64,000 nucleotides of DNA from Lingula anatina (lineage: Eukaryota; Brachiopoda; Lingulata; Lingulida; Lingulidae): the NCBI RefSeq assembly GCF_001039355.2, contig NW_019776068.1, positions 551,065 through 615,064 on the forward strand, given 5' to 3'. The notes beneath the pieces are model-generated. The model had not been told where the DNA came from. It saw nothing but the letters and a program-made list of their open reading frames with translations, and ran no database searches. The position numbers and the translations under genes were made by a program. This document shows positions 61,101 to 64,000 of this stretch, one piece after another (position 1 is the stretch's first letter; every line of letters begins with the position of its first letter).

Positions 61101-63805
61101 TTAGTGTGTGTATCAGTGGGAGTGTGGGTGGAAGTATGGAATGGTGTGCAGTGTTCCTGGATCAAATTGTTAGGTTGAAGAAAATGAAATTCCACAAAAC
61201 ATTCACTCCCTAAAGGATCATTTCATAATCTCCAATTATGTTATCTTTGGAAGCAACCCAGTGTAACGGGCAGCCAGGCATCATTGATTTGTTGATAGAG
61301 TTGTGTGTTTTTTGCATGGTGTGTGATGTCAGACAAGATGATATATTGCAGTATGTTATAACCACATGTGCTTTATGCAAAATCCATGTACTGAAATGTG
61401 ATTAGGCTGCATCAATGTTTACCACTTTGAGAGACATTGTGGTACTTCTACATGGAAAAATGTCATATTGAACATGGAGATCAGAGCATGTTTATGTTAA
61501 TGATTGTGGTACTATTTCAGTTGAGCATACATATTGATCAGTTCCATTCTATGTTTTATGTTATAATTTTTTTTTTTTTACCTTCTGTCAGATGTAAATT
61601 TTTACATTGGCAAGTGAGACAAAACCTCGATACGCTAATAGATAAAGAAAAAAAAAGAAAGAACAGGACTTGATGGTTTTGCCTTTGAAGGTGGTAAAGC
61701 CTATTCTGGTTAATATCTGTACAAAACCAGAATATTGGACTCCCAATTATTGGCATTTCTTGGTAGATTCTAGTTATTGGTGTCAGGAGACCTTTAAATT
61801 TCTAGTCTGGTTTCTTTCTAGGTCCCAAGGGGACATAAAAATAGAGGCATCTATTGGAAGCAATTCCTTATTGTTTTAAATTTCATTCTAAAAGTATTTT
61901 CTATGACCCTGTTGATAAATATGGAATTTTCTTTAAAAACAGTTCATCCATACTACTGACAATTAATACCACATCAGCATATATTAATTTTGTAATTGTT
62001 CTTCCTTTGAAATCTTTGAGTTCCTTGTGCTCTGAATAAATGTTGCACTTAATTATACTGAAAATGAACATGATTGGATATCTGTATTATGCTCTATCAG
62101 GATATTTCATTTGCTGCTTGCTATTTGTTTTTCTTTTTCCATGTTATCTTAATTGTGCTATGTTGAATTTTTTTACACTTCAGTGCCTGCAGCACCCACC
62201 AACATTAAACTTCGTCGCACATCTCACTCCACTATCCAAGTGACGTGGAATGCCCCCAACTTCCCCATCAAGGGTTATAGAATATTCTATAGCTCTTTCC
62301 CCAACAGGGACATGGATCTGTGGACCAAAAAGACTATCCCGCCAGTGACTGCCACTGACTTGATTCAGTTAACTGACAGTTGTTACTATGTGCGCGTCCA
62401 GGCCCAGTCGCTGGATGGAAGATTTGGAAACCTGTCCGATCAAGAAGAAAATTGTGAGCAGCCTCCAGGTAAAATATTCACCCTTCATCCCACCCTCTTT
62501 GCTCCACACTCATATATTTTAGATGTGAATGGTTTGATTCATGTTGTTCTTATCATGTCTTCAAAATATATATATGATATTTGAAGTTAAATTCACAGAC
62601 TCTGTCTTCTCCTTGCCCTCGTATTGGCAAAATGACTGCAGGGGCTGCAGCTTACCATGCTCATGTTTAGATAAGCTATGAATTCACTCAGATATTTGGC
62701 ATTTTCAACAACTTTCCTCCCTTTCTGCCTACCAACGCTGGGGTTTATCTCGGTATAACATATTTCTACACCAACTACTCTTAGTAATGGGAACCAATCC
62801 ACAATGTTATTTTCCTATGAAACTTGAGATTGCTGGCACATTGTTTGTATGGCATACGCTGATACTGTAACCCAGTGTTTTCTGTAACTCTGTCGGCATA
62901 GAACCCAACCGTTTTACATGTAGCATTCTGGACACCCTATTGTTTGGATTGCCGTGGAGATGTCCCAGTTGTTCCCTTGATGTTTTTATCCAAATTGACA
63001 GCATCAGGATTGACTGTAATGTACTGTAATTCCCGATCGTTATTTACATGTAGCACATCTGCATCATTCAAGTTGCATGGACTGCATTAGAGCAGTATCT
63101 GCCATTGAAATGTAACCTATGTCAAGAGAAGGAAAATAGTATTTAGATGATCATACAGAAGGATGAGTTATAGATAGGAATATAACTATTAGAGAAAAGT
63201 TTGAAGAATTTTAAAGATGCAAAACCTGGTCAGTAATAGTCTCTTCTCTCACGCTCACTCTCGTCTCCATAGAAATCCCCCAGTGTGTCCGCTCCTTCAC
63301 AGCAGTGGACACTAGCTCAGATTATGTAGTCTTGGACTGGGACCCTCCACTTACACCAGGTGTGGTGAAGTATAAGGTGAGCAAGATACTGCTGGAACAA
63401 CTTTGTCTTGCAAGATACATATGTATATAGCATTGGTATTAGGAAACTAGTATTATTGCAGATATTAATACTTGACCAGAATTTCAGGCTTATAATATTG
63501 TTTTAACTGTTGTGGAATAAAGTTTATTGAAGAATTTGTGAAACCAAAAGAAAAAGAAAAAAAAAGCTGTGGTATGATAGACATTAACAGTGGTCCCGTC
63601 TGTCTCTCCCTATAGATCTTGTACGAAGGTAGCCAGAGGGACATTCTTGTCCATCCTAGGTCAGAAATAACTGTGCGCAACCAGGAACGGGTCAAAATCA
63701 GCGAGCTGTTTCCTGAGACTCGCTACACTTTCAACATCAGCGCTCAGTTCTTAGATGGGTCACTTGGGCCATATGTATACACTTTGGCTGAAACACAGAG
63801 AGGAG
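9809..63805 (+). CDS. Lar: LAR-type receptor tyrosine phosphatase, ectodomain part (17 coding exons, 3' incomplete)
   Basis: This is the spliced gene as a whole; exons are listed separately. Joined, they give 1209 codons plus one base with no stop: signal peptide (about 1-26), Ig1 (33-127), Ig2 (135-225), Ig3 (232-316), then nine FN3 domains (320-1207). Order and motifs match type IIa receptor tyrosine phosphatases: Ig2 has [10 protein letters not shown], Ig3 has [12 protein letters not shown] and QSANYTC, and FN3-1 has [18 protein letters not shown]. Family members are cell-surface adhesion receptors of axons and synapses. Outside they bind heparan sulfate proteoglycans and synaptic organisers, and inside they carry tandem phosphatase domains D1 and D2. 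Those domains and the membrane span lie beyond the window, so the phosphatase identity rests on the ectodomain alone. Vertebrate proteins have eight FN3 domains and Drosophila Lar nine, as here. Other Ig/FN3 receptors such as DCC, Sidekick or Dscam have different domain orders and fit worse. Confidence 0.93.
17047..17068. repeat. (AT)n microsatellite
   Basis: Eleven AT units in intron 1. Confidence 0.9.
23386..23495 (+). ncRNA. Long imperfect hairpin, possible microRNA precursor
   Basis: The arms at about 23406-23426 and 23444-23467 pair over roughly 20 bases with few mismatches (AGAACATCCCA with TGGGATGTTCT; ACAAC with GTTGT). The loop is about 17 bases. A lower stem also pairs: TGTGCC with GGCATGACA, and GCAG with CTGC at the ends. 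Total length and an upper stem near 22 bp fit an animal pre-miRNA inside an intron. I do not recognise a known microRNA, and chance folding is possible. Confidence 0.28.
24302..24344 (+). promoter_or_regulatory. Recursive splice site (ratchet point) in intron 1
   Basis: A long pyrimidine-rich tract (24308-24334) leads into TGTGTTAG followed at once by GTAAGT, a perfect donor. Acceptor and donor abut at 24338/24339. This is the published pattern of recursive splice sites in long Drosophila introns, and it sits 665 bases before exon 2 in a 15 kb intron. Confidence 0.5.
25004..25303 (+). CDS. Lar: LAR exon 2: Ig domain 1
   Basis: Encodes residues 32-131, one complete I-set Ig domain. The core cysteines are in VSFFCKAS and MFTCTATN, the tryptophan in IKWQKNG, and the pre-Cys Asp in [15 protein letters not shown] resembles the LRIQPLR motif of LAR Ig1 domains. 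The acceptor is TTTTTTCAG and the donor GTATGT; both ends are phase 1. In known type IIa receptors Ig1 binds heparan and chondroitin sulfate through a lysine cluster after the core Trp. Here that stretch reads WQKNGNDLG, so most of those lysines are missing. Confidence 0.95.
28639..28844. mobile_element. 206 bp MITE-like element with perfect 31 bp inverted ends
   Basis: The left end (28639-28669) begins CCCCTTTACACTGG and is the exact reverse complement of the right end (28814-28844). The interior is short and AT-rich and carries no coding sequence, so the element is non-autonomous. A target-site duplication could not be settled from the flanks, and the superfamily is unknown. Confidence 0.82.
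30421..30712. repeat. Degenerate minisatellite in two orientations
   Basis: Three diverged units of the type CTATTCCAAGGGTCCACT..TTCAGAA lie at 30421-30446, 30477-30502 and 30517-30541. At about 30671-30712 the same motif returns on the opposite strand (reverse complement TTCTGAGGGTCCCCTGTTCC and GAGGGTCTGCTATTC). The layout suggests an old inverted-repeat element built of minisatellite units. Confidence 0.5.
30815..30991 (+). CDS. Lar: LAR exon 3: Ig domain 2, N-terminal half
   Basis: Encodes residues 132-190, with the first Ig2 cysteine (SMQCATEG) and the core tryptophan ([11 protein letters not shown]), close to ITWFKDFLPVD of vertebrate LAR. The exon begins after TCATTGTAG. A second AG two bases later would shift the frame, so 30815 is chosen. 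It ends inside Ig2 at ITVSESG, before donor GTAACA. Phase 1 at both ends. The 3' boundary matches the place where vertebrate genes add micro-exon A. Confidence 0.92.
30992..31360 (+). other. Intron 3 (369 bp), at the vertebrate micro-exon A position
   Basis: It splits Ig2 exactly where vertebrate type IIa receptors insert micro-exon A. No convincing in-frame micro-exon with good splice signals was found in it by eye. Confidence 0.85.
31361..31471 (+). CDS. Lar: LAR exon 4: Ig domain 2, C-terminal half
   Basis: Encodes residues 191-227. It holds the second Ig2 cysteine in the signature [15 protein letters not shown], and AANLYVR at the domain end, nearly the same as the vertebrate proteins. 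The acceptor is GATATTGCAG and the donor GTAAGC. Phase 1 at both ends. The 3' boundary, just after YVR, is the site of vertebrate micro-exon B (ELRE) between Ig2 and Ig3. Confidence 0.95.
32444..33132. mobile_element. 689 bp DNA-transposon-like element with TCGCGA-rich ends
   Basis: It is bounded by perfect 13 bp inverted ends (CCCCATTCACACG and its complement). The palindromic core TCGCGA occurs six times, within about 160 bases of the left end and about 110 bases of the right, mostly as AATCGCGATT. The sequence differs in base make-up from the surrounding intron. A (TACAA)4 run lies at 32683-32702. It looks non-autonomous; target-site duplication was not resolved. Confidence 0.72.
32841..32912 (+). 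pseudogene. Possible decayed Myb/SANT-like fragment inside the 689 bp element
   Basis: In one frame it reads [10 protein letters not shown], a stop, then [13 protein letters not shown]. Myb/SANT-like domains of PIF/Harbinger transposons and related animal genes have the spacing V-W-S/T-x-E...L..W.DE.I...L. The match is short and broken by a stop, so it is only suggestive. Confidence 0.28.
38905..39177 (+). CDS. Lar: LAR exon 5: Ig domain 3
   Basis: Encodes residues 228-318, a complete Ig domain. APRFSIQP leads in; the cysteines are in NITCVAVG and NYTCFAA and the tryptophan in [24 protein letters not shown] and [12 protein letters not shown] are close to vertebrate LAR Ig3. NIT and NYT are N-glycosylation sequons. 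The acceptor is CTATTTCAG. The donor GTTGGT is not optimal, but it is the one that keeps frame with the next exon (VK then ALPNPP, as in vertebrate LAR). Confidence 0.95.
39178..40463 (+). other. Intron 5 (1.3 kb)
   Basis: Between the Ig3 and FN3-1 exons. Nothing recognised in it. Confidence 0.85.
40464..40751 (+). CDS. Lar: LAR exon 6: FN3 domain 1
   Basis: Encodes residues 319-414. The FN3 marks are the [10 protein letters not shown] start, VKLSWDEG with the core Trp, SYIINYKPK, and [19 protein letters not shown] with the core Tyr. This is one of the most conserved LAR segments. The acceptor is TTGCCTTTCAG and the donor GTATGT, both phase 1. The codon split at the 3' end becomes Gln after joining. 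Confidence 0.95.
40752..41319 (+). other. Intron 6 (568 bp)
   Basis: Between FN3-1 and the first part of FN3-2, GTATGT to CAG. Nothing recognised in it. Confidence 0.85.
41320..41420 (+). CDS. Lar: LAR exon 7: FN3 domain 2, N-terminal part
   Basis: Encodes residues 415-448: [20 protein letters not shown], then [13 protein letters not shown]. This matches the vertebrate FN3-2 start (SSAPRDVQAR, VQWKEPEEPNG). It is too short for most ORF scans and was placed by splice signals: acceptor TTGATCTCAG, donor GTAAGT. The 5' end is phase 1 and the 3' end phase 0. Confidence 0.92.
41421..41784 (+). other. Intron 7 (364 bp)
   Basis: A phase 0 intron inside FN3-2, GTAAGT to CAG. Nothing recognised in it. 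Confidence 0.85.
41785..41995 (+). CDS. Lar: LAR exon 8: FN3 domain 2, C-terminal part
   Basis: Encodes residues 449-518: [32 protein letters not shown] and [21 protein letters not shown]. These resemble GYRVYYTMDP and TSIGDGPLSSDIQVITQTG of vertebrate LAR. NRT is a glycosylation sequon. The acceptor is CTCACTTCCAG (phase 0) and the donor GTGAGT (phase 1). The next exon lies 7.3 kb away, and an alternative first exon sits in that gap. Confidence 0.94.
47725..47731 (+). promoter_or_regulatory. TATA-like box upstream of the alternative first exon
   Basis: TATAAAG lies 210 bases before the ATG at 47941. If used, the 5'UTR would be about 180 bases and would contain short upstream ATG frames. This is only a motif match in AT-rich DNA and is weak evidence. 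Confidence 0.15.
47941..48031 (+). CDS. Lar: Candidate alternative first coding exon with its own signal peptide (short LAR isoform)
   Basis: ATG at 47941 has a strong context (A at -3, G at +4), and a stop lies in frame 15 bases upstream. It opens 30 codons: basic MGRLLRP, hydrophobic [12 protein letters not shown], then polar [11 protein letters not shown], a signal-peptide layout. The exon ends with one spare base before a consensus donor GTGAGC at 48032. That base plus TG at the start of the FN3-3 exon makes Val, giving [13 protein letters not shown] with no frame break. The exon lies 1.28 kb before FN3-3, inside the intron after FN3-2. I infer an internal promoter and a short isoform starting at FN3-3. 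C. elegans PTP-3 is known to have such a short form lacking the Ig domains. No acceptor is evident just upstream, so a cassette exon is unlikely. Chance occurrence cannot be excluded without transcript data. Confidence 0.62.
49310..49594 (+). CDS. Lar: LAR exon 9: FN3 domain 3
   Basis: Encodes residues 519-613: [32 protein letters not shown], and [17 protein letters not shown] with the core Tyr. It corresponds to vertebrate FN3-3 (VPGQPLNFKAE, TIANYELVYKDG). Acceptor ATATCACAG, donor GTGAGT, both phase 1. The acceptor phase suits both exon 8 and the alternative first exon at 47941. Confidence 0.95.
49595..52952 (+). other. Intron 9 (3.4 kb)
   Basis: Between FN3-3 and FN3-4. It contains the 265 bp palindrome (49681-49945) and T-rich runs near 51068 and 51690. 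No exon seen. Confidence 0.85.
49681..49945. mobile_element. 265 bp near-perfect palindrome (fold-back element)
   Basis: The two arms of about 123 bases are reverse complements with only a few substitutions and one small indel. Each arm carries CCGCGGCGTAATTAC. The centre has two copies of CTTATAGTAA. The flanks read TAGTTA before and TAGTTG after, which could be a 5 bp target-site duplication (TAGTT, with one unpaired base). No coding content. High arm identity suggests recent insertion or gene conversion. Confidence 0.82.
52953..53261 (+). CDS. Lar: LAR exon 10: FN3 domain 4
   Basis: Encodes residues 614-716. PSAPPQDV is identical to the start of vertebrate LAR FN3-4. Then come [22 protein letters not shown] and [19 protein letters not shown], ending VVVRTDE-like as IVVRTDEA. 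Acceptor ACCTTCTATAG, donor GTATGT, both phase 1. Confidence 0.95.
53262..57528 (+). other. Intron 10 (4.3 kb)
   Basis: Between FN3-4 and FN3-5, GTATGT to TAG. It holds a (CT)n/T(n) tract at 55063-55143; nothing else recognised. Confidence 0.85.
55063..55143. repeat. (CT)n microsatellite followed by a poly-T tract
   Basis: About 20 CT units (55063-55104) run into about 39 T with a single C. It makes meaningless open frames (SLSLSL or ERERER with KKKK) on both strands. No A-rich retroelement body was recognised next to it. Confidence 0.9.
57529..57843 (+). CDS. Lar: LAR exon 11: FN3 domain 5
   Basis: Encodes residues 717-821: [39 protein letters not shown], and [20 protein letters not shown]. 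The vertebrate FN3-5 has NATAIRVLWRSPAPG and KGDGARSK at the same places. NST is a glycosylation sequon. Acceptor TTATTCTAG, donor GTAAGT, both phase 1. In mammals FN3 domains 4-7 are subject to alternative splicing; this exon could be skipped without frame loss. Confidence 0.95.
57844..58311 (+). other. Intron 11 (468 bp)
   Basis: Between FN3-5 and FN3-6. Nothing recognised. Confidence 0.85.
58312..58509 (+). CDS. Lar: LAR exon 12: FN3 domain 6, N-terminal part
   Basis: Encodes residues 822-887: [42 protein letters not shown], and YQRTVTSL. The vertebrate FN3-6 reads GRPTLSV, RWEPP and LGYRLQFG here. Acceptor CTTCATTTCAG, donor GTATGT, both phase 1. The domain continues in exon 13. Confidence 0.93.
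58510..59583 (+). other. Intron 12 (1.1 kb)
   Basis: A phase 1 intron inside FN3-6. Nothing recognised. Confidence 0.85.
59584..59676 (+). CDS. Lar: LAR exon 13: FN3 domain 6, C-terminal part
   Basis: A 93-base exon encoding residues 888-918: [20 protein letters not shown], then [11 protein letters not shown]. It supplies the core Tyr and the last strands of FN3-6, matching GATYVFRLAARSRGGLGEEA of vertebrate LAR. It was found by splice signals and frame: acceptor TTATTTTATAG, donor GTTAGT, both phase 1. Confidence 0.92.
59677..60702 (+). other. Intron 13 (1.0 kb)
   Basis: Between FN3-6 and FN3-7. Nothing recognised. Confidence 0.85.
60703..60996 (+). CDS. Lar: LAR exon 14: FN3 domain 7
   Basis: Encodes residues 919-1016: [46 protein letters not shown], and [19 protein letters not shown]. 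The vertebrate FN3-7 has PRGHPQIL, LLRWLPPVPAERNGAIVKY and VRAHTRRGPGPFSP. NFT and NVS are glycosylation sequons. Acceptor TTCCTTCCTTCAG, donor GTAAGT, both phase 1. Confidence 0.95.
60997..62183 (+). other. Intron 14 (1.2 kb)
   Basis: Between FN3-7 and FN3-8. Nothing recognised. Confidence 0.85.
62184..62468 (+). CDS. Lar: LAR exon 15: FN3 domain 8, the extra domain compared with vertebrates
   Basis: Encodes residues 1017-1111: [59 protein letters not shown], and ENCEQPP. It is a full FN3 domain without an obvious partner among the eight FN3 domains of human PTPRF. Drosophila Lar has nine FN3 domains, so this may be the domain lost in vertebrates. It has two cysteines (DSCYY, ENCEQ), which is uncommon for FN3. 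Acceptor TTACACTTCAG, donor GTAAAA, both phase 1. Confidence 0.93.
62469..63272 (+). other. Intron 15 (804 bp)
   Basis: Between FN3-8 and FN3-9. Nothing recognised. Confidence 0.85.
63273..63376 (+). CDS. Lar: LAR exon 16: FN3 domain 9, N-terminal part
   Basis: Encodes residues 1112-1146: [20 protein letters not shown], then [15 protein letters not shown]. It looks equivalent to vertebrate FN3-8 (VSPKNFKVKM, LLSWEFP, PYKIQYNG). Acceptor CGTCTCCATAG (phase 1), donor GTGAGC (phase 0). The split is at the same structural place as in FN3-2. Confidence 0.92.
63377..63615 (+). other. Intron 16 (239 bp)
   Basis: A phase 0 intron inside FN3-9, GTGAGC to TAG. It is the shortest intron seen here. Confidence 0.85.
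63616..63805 (+). CDS. Lar: LAR exon 17: FN3 domain 9, C-terminal part (last exon in window)
   Basis: Encodes residues 1147-1209: [31 protein letters not shown], and [13 protein letters not shown]. Acceptor TCCCTATAG (phase 0), donor GTCAGT (phase 1). NIS is a glycosylation sequon. The gene must continue to the right with the juxtamembrane ectodomain, the membrane span and the D1/D2 phosphatase domains. Confidence 0.93.
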
Positions 63806-64000
63806 GTCAGTGGATAGTGCTTAAGCCAGAAATAATCCTGGCTCCTGAACTGCATCATGCCATAGCAAAAAAAGATTAATATTGCATGAATTGCAGCATC
63901 TAATAGACAGAGAGTCCACAAATGCCCTGTAATTTTTTATCAACTGCAGTTATCATATTCTCCCTTGACTAACATTGAGTGACTAATTTGATTGCAATGT
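63806..64000 (+). other. Start of intron 17, cut by the window edge
   Basis: Begins GTCAGT after FN3-9. No further exon is visible before the end. Confidence 0.8.

Overview
The window is AT-rich animal nuclear DNA. It holds the 5' two-thirds of one plus-strand gene with many exons and long introns. Joined in frame, the exons encode a signal peptide, three Ig domains and nine fibronectin type III (FN3) domains. Their order and motifs match the ectodomain of a type IIa (LAR-family) receptor protein tyrosine phosphatase: Drosophila Lar, C. elegans PTP-3, vertebrate PTPRF/PTPRD/PTPRS. The transmembrane segment and the two phosphatase domains would lie past the right edge and are not seen. Nine FN3 domains, compact intra-domain introns and reduced similarity to the vertebrate proteins suggest an invertebrate bilaterian, plausibly a marine one. 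The species cannot be fixed from the sequence.

Layout. Positions 1-9783 are 5' flank or a 5'UTR intron with no recognisable gene. The signal-peptide exon (9784-9902) is followed by a 15.1 kb intron. Ig1 is one exon (25004-25303). Ig2 is split over two exons (30815-30991 and 31361-31471). Ig3 is one exon (38905-39177). FN3-1 is at 40464-40751 and FN3-2 is split (41320-41420, 41785-41995). A 7.3 kb intron follows. FN3-3 to FN3-9 then run from 49310 to 63805, with FN3-6 and FN3-9 each split in two. The exons join without a frame break into 1209 codons plus one base. Nearly every junction is phase 1, the usual modular Ig/FN3 design.

The most interesting item is a small exon at 47941-48031, inside the 7.3 kb intron before FN3-3. 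It encodes a second signal peptide, has a strong start context, and ends in a consensus donor whose phase fits the FN3-3 exon. It predicts a short secreted-start isoform lacking all three Ig domains and FN3-1/2, made from an internal promoter. This resembles the known long and short forms of C. elegans PTP-3. Upstream, three juxtaposed acceptor/donor sequences (4362/4363, 9783/9784, 24338/24339) look like recursive splice sites. Two introns fall where vertebrate LAR receptors insert their micro-exons A and B, which control synaptic ligand choice.

The introns also carry mobile-element debris: a 206 bp element with perfect 31 bp inverted ends; a 689 bp element rich in TCGCGA with a possible decayed Myb/SANT-like fragment; a 265 bp almost perfect palindrome; and a degenerate minisatellite in opposite orientations. 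A 110 nt hairpin in intron 1 could be a microRNA precursor. No tRNA, rRNA, CRISPR or second protein gene was recognised on either strand.
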